DNA of 64,000 nucleotides, taken from contig CALCFG010000136.1 in the NCBI GenBank assembly GCA_937900565.1, positions 1 through 64,000 on the forward strand. Reading direction: 5' to 3'. Source of the stretch: an uncultured Erysipelotrichaceae bacterium (GTDB lineage: Bacteria; Bacillota_I; Bacilli_A; Erysipelotrichales; Erysipelotrichaceae). The notes beneath the pieces were generated by a model that saw only the letters and a program-made list of their open reading frames with translations, did not search any database and was not told the origin of the DNA. Shown here piece after piece: positions 25,257-33,077 of this stretch; the first letter of the stretch is position 1, and the number at the start of each line of letters is the position of its first letter. A program made the position numbers and the translations under genes.

Positions 25257-25642
25257 TGCATACGGGAAGAGAATATGCATTTATTGGTGATGCCGTTTGG
25301 GGACTAAAAATAAAGTTGCGCCTTGTTGAAAGTAATATTAATTTGGGTAAAGATATTAACATTGCTACAGCGTATTACTTAAGTGCTAGTGCGCAAGCAA
25401 GCCTATTTCAACGCTTATATAAAGACCATTTTTTTAGCGAAATTGAGCAAACTATCTATAAAAAAGGAAGAAATATTAAAGTAACCAAGCGAAATTCTCA
25501 TGAAAATATCACCATATATCGATGTGCCAGCGGATTTGAAGCCATTATTGGCTATTTGTATATGGAAAATCAATGCGAACGTATTGATGAAATTATTGAT
25601 ATTATGATGCAAGAAAATAAAAATGAAAGCGAAAGTATTTAA
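25253..25642 (+). CDS. mrnC: Mini-ribonuclease III
   Basis: The 129-residue RNase III catalytic domain lacks a double-stranded RNA-binding domain. It carries AFIGDAVW with the metal-binding Asp, RxxK-type KVTKRNSHEN, and SGFEAIIGYLY with the second acidic site. It matures 23S rRNA in Bacillus. It overlaps the stop of cysS by 4 bp (ATGA) and precedes rlmB. Confidence 0.92.
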   Translation: MMHTGREYAFIGDAVWGLKIKLRLVESNINLGKDINIATAYYLSASAQASLFQRLYKDHFFSEIEQTIYKKGRNIKVTKRNSHENITIYRCASGFEAIIGYLYMENQCERIDEIIDIMMQENKNESESI

Positions 25643-25671
25643 AACACTATGGGAAGGGAGAAACAATAATT

Positions 25672-26427
25672 ATGCCACAATGGATTTATGGAAAGAATAC
25701 GGTTCGAAGCGCTTTAGAAAGTAATAAAGGCATTGAATCGTTAATGTTGGTGAATCAAGATTTAAAATTCATTGCATTGGCTAATCGTAATCACATTCCG
25801 ATTGAGTATATTTCCGCAAAACAAGCCAATAAATTAAGCAATAACGGCAACCATCAAGGGGTATTGGCCAGAATGAAAGATTATGCTTACGTATCCTTGG
25901 ATTCATTAATTCAAAATAATAAGGATAATCCCTATTCGACTTTAGTACTATGTGATGGTATTGAAGATCCCCATAACTTGGGTGCTATCTTAAGGGTGTG
26001 TGATGCCTGTGGATTTAATGGAGTCATTATTAAACAAGACCGCAATGTTGGTTTGAATGCAACGGTAGCTAAAGTTAGTGTTGGGGCCATTGAATCCGTC
26101 CCAGTCGCTTGTGTGAATAGCATGAATACTTGCATTCAAACATTAAAAGATAATGGGTATTGGATCGTTACCACTACATTGGATAGTGAAAGTGTGGATT
26201 ACCGCGCCGTTAATTACGATACAAAGATTGTATTGGTGTTGGGTAATGAAGGTAAGGGGGTTTCCAGTCTGGTCGCTAAACGCTCTGATTGGAAAGTTAT
26301 ATTACCAATGCATGGTATTGTGGATAGTTTAAATGTATCGTGTGCTTTTGCAGCAATGGGTTATGAAATATTAAACCAACGCTTTCCATATAGGGGGAAA
26401 GCGTCATGCAAAACGACTTTGAAATAA
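25672..26427 (+). CDS. rlmB: 23S rRNA 2'-O-methyltransferase RlmB (TrmH family)
   Basis: The 251-residue SPOUT methyltransferase has an N-terminal substrate-binding domain (YGKNTVRSAL) and the knot motifs EDPHNLGAILRVCDACG, LGNEGKGVS and LPMHGIVDSLNVSCA. It methylates G2251 in the peptidyl transferase loop in E. coli. GGGAGAAAC lies upstream. The 3' end overlaps the sigma-like gene by 22 bp. Confidence 0.9.
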   Translation: MPQWIYGKNTVRSALESNKGIESLMLVNQDLKFIALANRNHIPIEYISAKQANKLSNNGNHQGVLARMKDYAYVSLDSLIQNNKDNPYSTLVLCDGIEDPHNLGAILRVCDACGFNGVIIKQDRNVGLNATVAKVSVGAIESVPVACVNSMNTCIQTLKDNGYWIVTTTLDSESVDYRAVNYDTKIVLVLGNEGKGVSSLVAKRSDWKVILPMHGIVDSLNVSCAFAAMGYEILNQRFPYRGKASCKTTLK

Positions 26428-26963
26428 TTTATTATTGTATATTAAACGACGATGTAGCATTAAACCTGTACTTGGATAACTTTACCAAGTACTTATGGGG
26501 CATGCTACATCGTATTGTTTTTCGGGCTGAACGAAGAAATGAAATCTATGAGATGGGTGCCTATGATTTATTGATTGATTTACTTTATACTGTTTCTTTC
26601 CTTCGTACAAAAAATGTTAAAGCATTCTTTTCAAGTGCGTTAGCGCATGAAATAAAACGAATTAACAGTAAATTAAGTATTAAAGACGCCAAAAGTTGTT
26701 ATATGGATGATAGTGAATCGTATGCATCAATTGTTGCTTCAGTATACTTAAGGGATGATGAAGATCCATGTGTCATTGATTATCGGAAAACATTAATTGA
26801 TCACGTATATGAAGTGATGAATTATAACTTAAGCAGTAAGCAACAACGAGCCATTGAAAACTGCATTGCCGGTAAAGATGAGCAAGGATTTAAAGATTAT
26901 CGCTCCTATCAAAATGCCTTGTATCAAGCCCGTAAAAAGATTAAAGAATCCATGAATGATTAA
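26406..26963 (+). CDS. divergent sigma-70-like factor at the sigH position
   Basis: The 185-residue protein follows rlmB, where Bacillus has rae1-sigH. Its end, LSSKQQRAIENCIAGKD followed by YQNALYQARKKIKE, looks like sigma region 4 (helix-turn-helix with a NALYRARKKL-like recognition helix), and an N-terminal helical part resembles region 2. The typical region 2 core is much changed. A GGGGGAAAG ribosome site lies within rlmB. It is probably a relic or repurposed SigH in a non-sporulating lineage, perhaps for competence genes. Family assignment rests mainly on position and the C-terminus. Confidence 0.6.
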   Translation: MQNDFEIIYYCILNDDVALNLYLDNFTKYLWGMLHRIVFRAERRNEIYEMGAYDLLIDLLYTVSFLRTKNVKAFFSSALAHEIKRINSKLSIKDAKSCYMDDSESYASIVASVYLRDDEDPCVIDYRKTLIDHVYEVMNYNLSSKQQRAIENCIAGKDEQGFKDYRSYQNALYQARKKIKESMND

Positions 26964-27520
26964 GTATTATCAGGGTAAATAATTCGTTCAATAATGTGAA
27001 TAAAAGCATCCAATGATGTATCTTGTTTACGCAAATAAATAAAGAAATAATCGACTATAAATTGGGCAAACTGTTCTTTACTTAAATCATCATTGAATAA
27101 ATGGTTATCAATGGAATCATCAGCATTGATTAAATAGATAACAAATTGCTTTAAATCCTGTTGCATTAGTGCTAATTGTTGATTATTAAATACTTCTATT
27201 GAAGATAAACAATTTAATAAAGACCCTAAAGAAGCATCCAAACTAATCTTAATAATGCGATACAGTAGTGGTAAAGCTTCCACTAGTGGATAACCATAAC
27301 ATTGTGTCTTGATTGTGCGATACACATCTTGCCAATAACTTTGCGTTAACGCAATTAACAATTCGTCTTTATTTTTGAAATAATTATAAATTGTTCCTAC
27401 GGACACATGAGCGTTATTGGCAAGATTCCGTATATTTATTGCATCTACACCCCGCGTAGATGCAATTGTATGCGCACAATCAATCAAACTTGTATATAAC
27501 GTATCATCCTTAGTTCGCAT
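26960..27520 (-). CDS. TetR-family regulator
   Basis: The 186-residue protein has a classic TetR helix-turn-helix (INIRNLANNAHVSVGTIYNY followed by FKNKDELL, about residues 24-54) and a helical ligand domain. GAGGAAT precedes the ATG. It converges on the sigma-like gene with a 4-bp overlap of stops. No target operon is adjacent, so its ligand and regulon are unknown. Confidence 0.85.
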   Translation of the reverse strand: MRTKDDTLYTSLIDCAHTIASTRGVDAINIRNLANNAHVSVGTIYNYFKNKDELLIALTQSYWQDVYRTIKTQCYGYPLVEALPLLYRIIKISLDASLGSLLNCLSSIEVFNNQQLALMQQDLKQFVIYLINADDSIDNHLFNDDLSKEQFAQFIVDYFFIYLRKQDTSLDAFIHIIERIIYPDNT

Positions 27521-27732
27521 TAGTATTCCTCACCATTCTTATCTTGCACATGTTTACTTACATTATAGCGAACAAAGGATGATTCGATAATAGTTAATAT
27601 TATCCATATGATCCATCGGATCAATGAGCGTTTATAAAAAGTTTGGTAACAATGAGTTATCAAAACATTAATTGGAATAAATCTTATATCGTCTTCATTT
27701 AAGACGTATTTATAGTATTTATTCTTTGCCAA
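27520..27732 (-). CDS. doubtful small ORF upstream of the TetR gene
   Basis: A 70-codon frame starting at TTG whose TAA overlaps the TetR ATG. It has one hydrophobic segment (IIWIILTII) but no ribosome site. I do not recognise it. Confidence 0.25.
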   Translation of the reverse strand: MAKNKYYKYVLNEDDIRFIPINVLITHCYQTFYKRSLIRWIIWIILTIIESSFVRYNVSKHVQDKNGEEY

Positions 27733-27872
27733 ATTAAAAGCAGAAAATTCAAATCTATCTAAATAGCTAATCCTGAATTTTAAACCTTAGAAGGTGTTAC
27801 AAAACATCCCTTTGACACTGCATATTTTTACAATAAAAGCTTTTGATTAATTTAACTAACAATTTTGTTAAA

Positions 27873-28184
27873 TTATTTCAACGATTGAATATAATCTCTT
27901 TTGGCATAAACTACACGAGCTATTGTCACAAGCTGTTTGTTTTCATCTACCCAATAGAACATTAGATAATTTTTTACAATGATTTTTCCGTACTCGTGAT
28001 TTAGTGGCTGAGTGGTTTGATAGACACGATTTGCATAAGGGAAAGTAAGTACACTTTCTGCTGCATTAAAAAAATCAATAGCCAAAAGATCTGCGGCGTT
28101 AGGGTTCTTTAGTTCAAAGCTTATATAGCGTACTATTTTTAGCATGTCTTGCTGAGCACTAGGTAAAAATTCTAATTTATACAT
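27873..28184 (-). CDS. RelE/ParE-family toxin
   Basis: The 103-residue protein has the ParE-like layout: LEFLPSAQQDMLKIVRYIS at the start, a helix with PNAADLLAIDFFNAAESVL, then YGKIIVKNYLMFYWVDEN and IARVVYAKRDYI at the end. It is expected to inhibit gyrase or cleave mRNA on ribosomes; the sequence cannot decide which. Its ATG overlaps the antitoxin stop by one base, so the two are translated together. Confidence 0.88.
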   Translation of the reverse strand: MYKLEFLPSAQQDMLKIVRYISFELKNPNAADLLAIDFFNAAESVLTFPYANRVYQTTQPLNHEYGKIIVKNYLMFYWVDENKQLVTIARVVYAKRDYIQSLK

Positions 28185-28453
28185 TATTTTTCTCGGATTG
28201 CTGCTTTCATTGCTTTTAGGACTTCTTTGGACGAATAGCGTTGATCTGTTAGTTCCGCCTTTATCTCAGCTTCTCGTAGTTTGAAATATACTTCACTCTC
28301 AAATTGAAGTTTTTCAAAGGCATTCATACTCATGACAACCATATCACCATAACCATTCTTCGTTAAAAAAACAGGTTGTGAAGTTTCGTGCACAGTCTTA
28401 GAAATATCTGCAAAATTATTCCTTAAATCTGATACAGGTCTAATATTATTCAT
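28184..28453 (-). CDS. Phd/YefM-family antitoxin
   Basis: The 89-residue protein starts IRPVSDLRNNFADISKTVHE with the DNA-binding PVSDLRNN motif, then QPVFLTKNGYGDMVVMSM, typical of Phd/YefM. The C-terminal part binds the toxin. It is the first gene of the pair behind AAAGGAGA and should repress the shared promoter. Confidence 0.9.
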   Translation of the reverse strand: MNNIRPVSDLRNNFADISKTVHETSQPVFLTKNGYGDMVVMSMNAFEKLQFESEVYFKLREAEIKAELTDQRYSSKEVLKAMKAAIREK

Positions 28454-28472
28454 ACTATTTCTCCTTTAGTAA

Positions 28473-28501
28473 ATTTTAGCATAATTACGCTAAATCCTCA
28501 A
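28473..28501 (-). promoter_or_regulatory. toxin-antitoxin promoter with operator in the spacer
   Basis: On the minus strand TTGAGG (28496-28501) and TAAAAT (28473-28478) are 17 bp apart with an extended TGC before the -10. The inverted repeat TTTAGC/GCTAAA (28475-28480, 28489-28494) overlaps the -10 and spacer, as expected for autorepression. Confidence 0.7.
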
Positions 28502-28661
28502 ATTATTATTCAAAATTTAGTTAATAAAACAGCACTTTTGATTAATTGGCTAAAAAGGCAAACTATTTGTTTAAAATGGCACGTGAATCATTTAACAAGC
28601 AACAATATTAAGCGTAGAATGGGATTAGAAATAAAGGTAAGCTTTATTCAAGGAGGAAAGT

Positions 28662-30068
28662 ATGAGCTCGAATACAAAAGAGCAACATGGTCTAAACAAA
28701 AGCTTGAAATTAATTTTTGTTTATACCGTTGCGACTGGATCGATTTTCACATTCGTAAACTATTGGGATTCAGTATTTTATGGATATTGTGGATCTGGTA
28801 CATTTCTAGCCTTTGCCTTAATGACAATCGCAATTTTGCCTGTAGCATTGGTGTACAGTGAGTTGGCCTCATTGTTCCATACAGGTGGGGGAGAGTTAGT
28901 TTATAATACCGTCGGTATTAATAAACATGTTGGTTTTTTAGCGTCATGGTTGATCATGGCGGCGTGGATTTCAGTACCACCTGCTGTTGTTATGGCGATT
29001 ATGACATGGGTCAATAAGACATTTGCACTAAATCTATCGACAATGGTAATGGTGGGTTGTGCAGCAGTGTTATTGGTTTTGTATTTTTTAATGAGTATTC
29101 AAAATGTGCAATTTTTAGTAAAAGCGCAAGCCGTGATGTTATTTTGTAATATCGCAGTAACCATATTAACTGGATTTATTCTTTTATTTTCAGGTCATTG
29201 GAGCTTTGCTAATTTTGGAAATTTATTTGAAACAACATTGCAACCAATTGCTGGTGTTCCAGGATGGATTATTGGAATGGCATTATTGATTACACCTTAT
29301 TTTGGTTTTGAAACAGTACCACAAATGGTAGAAGAAGGGGACTTCCCAATTAAGAATTCGAAAAAAGCAATTTGTGGCTCTATTCTAACGTGTGGAACGA
29401 TTTATGTATTTTATTATTTCTGTGTTGCAGGTTTGGATGGATTGAATGGTGTATTTACAACTGCTGCACAAGATGGATTCTTAACCATTACAACAATGCA
29501 ACAAACAATGGGTTGGACATTTTGGCCACTTGTTGTAGGTATCTTATCATGCTTATTGGGTATGGGTGCATCGTTGCTCGGTTTCTGGATGTCAACGGTG
29601 AGAATGTTGTATTCCATGGCGAATAAGAATTTCTTACCGAAAGCTTTTGCTAAAGTTAATAAACATCAACAACCATTGTTACCAAATATCTTCTTATTGG
29701 TATTATCACTTGTATTTATCGTATTGCAAAACTCTTCTGACTTTATGAGTGCATTCTTTAATTTAATGAGTTTTGGCTGTGCATGTGCGTATGCATTAAC
29801 AATGATATCTGCCATTATGATTCATCATAAACATCCAAATTGGGTTAGTGAGAACCAAGTTAAGGGTGGTGATGCATTTAGGGCATTGGCATGTTTGATA
29901 GCAGTATTGATTGCATTTTTCTGTACGTTAGGTCAAGGTATTGATTCGTGGATTTGTTTTGCAGCATATCTTGGTGTGGGTGTGATTTTATGGTTATGGA
30001 TGGTTTTGTTCTATTGGAAAAAACATCCCGTAGAAATTGAAACACCGGATGGTATACAAAAATTCTAA
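28662..30068 (+). CDS. APC-family amino acid permease
   Basis: The 468-residue protein has about twelve hydrophobic segments and the APC-family features near helix 1 (VATGSIFTFVNYWDSV) and helix 6 (LLITPYFGFETVPQMVEEG). It probably imports an amino acid or amine with protons. The start follows AAGGAGG. It is 24 bp ahead of a UcpA-like dehydrogenase and likely cotranscribed, which hints that the dehydrogenase acts on the imported compound. The substrate is unknown. Confidence 0.85.
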   Translation: MSSNTKEQHGLNKSLKLIFVYTVATGSIFTFVNYWDSVFYGYCGSGTFLAFALMTIAILPVALVYSELASLFHTGGGELVYNTVGINKHVGFLASWLIMAAWISVPPAVVMAIMTWVNKTFALNLSTMVMVGCAAVLLVLYFLMSIQNVQFLVKAQAVMLFCNIAVTILTGFILLFSGHWSFANFGNLFETTLQPIAGVPGWIIGMALLITPYFGFETVPQMVEEGDFPIKNSKKAICGSILTCGTIYVFYYFCVAGLDGLNGVFTTAAQDGFLTITTMQQTMGWTFWPLVVGILSCLLGMGASLLGFWMSTVRMLYSMANKNFLPKAFAKVNKHQQPLLPNIFLLVLSLVFIVLQNSSDFMSAFFNLMSFGCACAYALTMISAIMIHHKHPNWVSENQVKGGDAFRALACLIAVLIAFFCTLGQGIDSWICFAAYLGVGVILWLWMVLFYWKKHPVEIETPDGIQKF

Positions 30069-30092
30069 GATTGCAAAGGAGGATTATTAGTT

Positions 30093-30890
30093 ATGGCAAA
30101 ATTAGATGGTAAAGTTGCATTGGTAACGGGTGCAGCAGCAGGTTTAGGTGAAGGTATAGCACAAGTTTATGCAAAATACGGAGCAAAATTGTGTTTGGTT
30201 GATTTGAGTGAAGATGTGCATAAAGTAGCGCAACACTTAAAAGATGAATATGGTACGGAAGTTATTAGTGTGATAGCTAACGTTGCCAATAAACAACAAT
30301 TAATTGATGCTGCGCAAAAAGCAGTGGATACATTTGGCTCTTTAGATATTGCATGTGCTAATGCCGGAGTATGTCGGTTAGCACCATTTGAAACAATGAG
30401 TGATGATATTCGTGATTTCCATATCGACGTGAATATCAAAGGGGCATGGAATACTTGTCAAGCAGTTATTCCACACATGCTAAATCAAGGTAAAGGCTCC
30501 ATTGTTATTGCTTCCAGTGTTACCGGTGATATTGTTGCTGATGGTGGTGAAGCAGCTTATGCAATGAGTAAAGCAGCATTGGTTGGCTTAACGAAATGCT
30601 TAGCGGTTGAATATGCCGAACGTAATATTCGCGTAAACTGTTCACAATTAGGGTATGCACGTACGCCAATGGTTGAAAAGATGGCGGTTGAATCCAATCC
30701 GGAAAATCCAGAACAAGCCATACAAGATATTGCAGTTAACGTACCAATGAAACGTTTAGCTAAACCAACAGAAGTTGGAGAATTGTTTGCTTTCTTAGGA
30801 AGTGACGAAGCAAGTTACATTACCGGTGGTCAATTTGTTATTGATGGTGGTGCAACGTTACCAGAAACAATGAGCATGGGTACGAATTAA
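30093..30890 (+). CDS. ucpA: short-chain dehydrogenase, UcpA-like
   Basis: The 265-residue classical SDR has the cofactor motif TGAAAGLGEG (residues 12-21), NAGVCRLAPFETMSDD, the catalytic Ser in SSVTGD and YxxK in YAMSK. Several stretches resemble my recollection of E. coli UcpA: DFHIDVNIKGAWN, VADGGEAAYA, GYARTPM, and the ending GGATLPETMSMG. UcpA's physiological substrate is poorly defined. AAGGAGGA precedes the ATG; a terminator follows, closing a two-gene operon with the permease. Confidence 0.85.
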   Translation: MAKLDGKVALVTGAAAGLGEGIAQVYAKYGAKLCLVDLSEDVHKVAQHLKDEYGTEVISVIANVANKQQLIDAAQKAVDTFGSLDIACANAGVCRLAPFETMSDDIRDFHIDVNIKGAWNTCQAVIPHMLNQGKGSIVIASSVTGDIVADGGEAAYAMSKAALVGLTKCLAVEYAERNIRVNCSQLGYARTPMVEKMAVESNPENPEQAIQDIAVNVPMKRLAKPTEVGELFAFLGSDEASYITGGQFVIDGGATLPETMSMGTN

Positions 30891-30913
30891 TTATTTATTC
30901 ATATCAACTTAAC

Positions 30914-30944
30914 AAAACCAGTAGTCTAATGCCTACTGGTTTTT
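30914..30944 (+). terminator. intrinsic terminator after ucpA
   Basis: An 11-bp stem AAAACCAGTAG/CTACTGGTTTT (30914-30924, 30933-30943), 8-nt loop, T end. Confidence 0.9.
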
Positions 30945-31043
30945 ATGTGTTGATAACAGGGCTATTATTTACTCTAATATTTTTTGAAAAGTTATTTCAT
31001 AAGCGCTTTAGTTTCTGGCAAATGGTGCTAAATTGATCAAAAT

Positions 31044-31121
31044 TGAACATGTTCATTAAAATTTAGTTCAGTTTTACCATTAAAAATGAACTTGTTCATT
31101 ATAAAATGGAATCGCTTACAA
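31044..31121 (+). promoter_or_regulatory. control region of the glycogen operon: two palindromes and a CRE-like site
   Basis: TGAACATGTTCA (31044-31055) is a perfect palindrome; TGAACTTGTTCA (31087-31098) repeats its arms 43 bp later, about four helical turns. A further half-site AGTTCA lies between. TATAAA (31100-31105) abuts the second palindrome and may be the -10. ATGGAATCGCTTACAA (31106-31121) fits the CRE consensus with one mismatch. The binding protein of the TGAAC sites is unknown. Nothing else is recognisable in 30945-31256. Confidence 0.6.
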
Positions 31122-31256
31122 GATTTGAAATATTACGATAAGTATCGTTATTTTTAAAGTTTTATAAAATGCTGAATTTTTATGACTTAGCAGGCAAGTT
31201 AAATTAGCGTGATTTGCTAAGCATTCAATTTTATAAAACAGGAGTAAAATAAAGTC

Positions 31257-33077
31257 ATGAGTAGCTTTGATTATTATTACAGCGGATTGGAAGCATACGC
31301 TTATCGAATTTTTGGCGCCCATGTTCAAGGGGACCATACTACTTTTACGGTTTGGGCACCAAGGGCACAAAAAATTCAATTAATTGGTTCTTTTGATAAT
31401 TGGAGTTGTGAAGGGAATGAATTTACCCGTATTGATGATCGGGGCATTTGGCAAGTTAGTGCCAAATGTAAGGAAGGAGATTATTATAAGTTCCGAATAA
31501 CACAAGCCAATGGTACGATTGTGGATAAGATAGATCCATATGCATTGGAAAGTGAATTAAGACCCAATACAGCTTCGAAAATTGCACGACGGGATTATCA
31601 CTGGAATGATGATGTTTGGATGAAAAAACGCCGTGTTAACTTTGATCAACCGATGAATATTTATGAATTATTTGCAGGTTCATTTAAATTACATGATGGA
31701 AAATGTTCATATACAACGCTAAAAGAAGATTTAATTCCTTATCTTTTGGAAAATCATTACACGCACGTAGAGTTTATGCCATTGAGTGAATATCCATTTG
31801 ATGGATCTTGGGGTTATCAAGTATCGGGATATTATTCAACCACAAGCCGTTATGGCACAATGGATGAATTAAAGGCTTTGATTGATGCGTTGCATCAAGC
31901 AGGCATTGGGGTGATTTTTGATTTTGTTCCTGTACACTTTGTTTCCGATAATTACGCCTTAGCAAACTATGATGGGACTCCTTGTTATGAATATGCCAAT
32001 AGTGTGTCGCAATGGGGAACAAGTAACTTTGACTTTGGTAAAGGGGAAGTACAATCCTTCTTAATGAGTTGTGCAAACTATTGGTTAAATGAAATGCATG
32101 GTGATGGGTTACGGATGGATGCTATCAGCAATTTAATCTTTTATGAAGGGGATAAACGTAGGGGTCAAAATAATGCAGCCATTGCGTTTATTCGTCGTAT
32201 GAATGATACATTGCATGAATTAAATCCTTCGTGCATGTTAATTGCTGAAGATTCCACTGATTTTGCCAATGTAACCAAATCTAGCAAAGAAAATGGGTTA
32301 GGATTTGACTATAAATGGGATTTAGGTTGGATGAATGATACATTATCTTATTTAAAGAAAGATCCTATTTACCGTCAATATCATCACAATGATATGACAT
32401 TCTCAATGGCTTATTTCTATTCTGAACGATTTATCATGGAATTTAGTCATGATGAAGTGGTGCATGGAAAAGCAACCATTGTGAATAAAATGTGGGGTAC
32501 TTATGAGCAAAAATTTGCGCAAGCGAGAGCCTTATACATTTATATGATGACTCACCCTGGTAAGAAATTAAACTTTATGGGAAATGAGTTAGGTATGTTT
32601 CGAGAATTTGATGAGAAACAAGAAAATGATTGGGACTTATTAAAATATCCAATGCATGATGGTTTTCATCGATTCATGAAAGATTTAAATAAATTGTATA
32701 TTAGCTATGATGCATTGTATCAACGGGATTATGATCCGTTAGCATTTGAATGGAGCAATGCAGATGATAAAGATCACAATGTATTTACCTATATTCGCTA
32801 TGGTAAAGAAGAGTCATTAGTGGTTGCGATTAATTTTTCACCAAATCGTTACCAAAACTATCAAATTGAAGTACCGTTTACTGGACAATATAAAGAAGTA
32901 TTAAGCTCAAATGCAGCAACTTATGGTGGTAACGGTATTGTTAATGATAAAGTGATACGAAGTAAAAAAATAGCGCATAGTCATCGTTTTGTGAATGGAA
33001 TTACTGTTGATTTAGATGGCTTTAGTGCAAGCGTATTTAAAGTAAAACACAAAGGGAAATGGAGACAAGGATGTTAA
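31257..33077 (+). CDS. glgB: 1,4-alpha-glucan branching enzyme
   Basis: The 606-residue GH13 enzyme makes alpha-1,6 branches in glycogen. A CBM48 domain (FTVWAPRAQKIQLIGSFDNW) comes first, then the barrel with SEYPFDGSWGYQVSGYYS, the nucleophile Asp 288 (LRMDAISN), acid/base Glu 331 (IAEDST) and Asp 399 (SHDEVVHGK). The GGAG ribosome site is 12 nt from the ATG, a long spacing. First gene of glgB-glgP-pulA; its stop lies inside glgP. Confidence 0.93.
   Translation: MSSFDYYYSGLEAYAYRIFGAHVQGDHTTFTVWAPRAQKIQLIGSFDNWSCEGNEFTRIDDRGIWQVSAKCKEGDYYKFRITQANGTIVDKIDPYALESELRPNTASKIARRDYHWNDDVWMKKRRVNFDQPMNIYELFAGSFKLHDGKCSYTTLKEDLIPYLLENHYTHVEFMPLSEYPFDGSWGYQVSGYYSTTSRYGTMDELKALIDALHQAGIGVIFDFVPVHFVSDNYALANYDGTPCYEYANSVSQWGTSNFDFGKGEVQSFLMSCANYWLNEMHGDGLRMDAISNLIFYEGDKRRGQNNAAIAFIRRMNDTLHELNPSCMLIAEDSTDFANVTKSSKENGLGFDYKWDLGWMNDTLSYLKKDPIYRQYHHNDMTFSMAYFYSERFIMEFSHDEVVHGKATIVNKMWGTYEQKFAQARALYIYMMTHPGKKLNFMGNELGMFREFDEKQENDWDLLKYPMHDGFHRFMKDLNKLYISYDALYQRDYDPLAFEWSNADDKDHNVFTYIRYGKEESLVVAINFSPNRYQNYQIEVPFTGQYKEVLSSNAATYGGNGIVNDKVIRSKKIAHSHRFVNGITVDLDGFSASVFKVKHKGKWRQGC

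Noticed and set aside
28538..28861. 107-codon plus-strand frame before the amino acid permease
   Set aside because: It runs into the permease gene in another frame, has no homology I recognise, and the permease has its own strong ribosome site.
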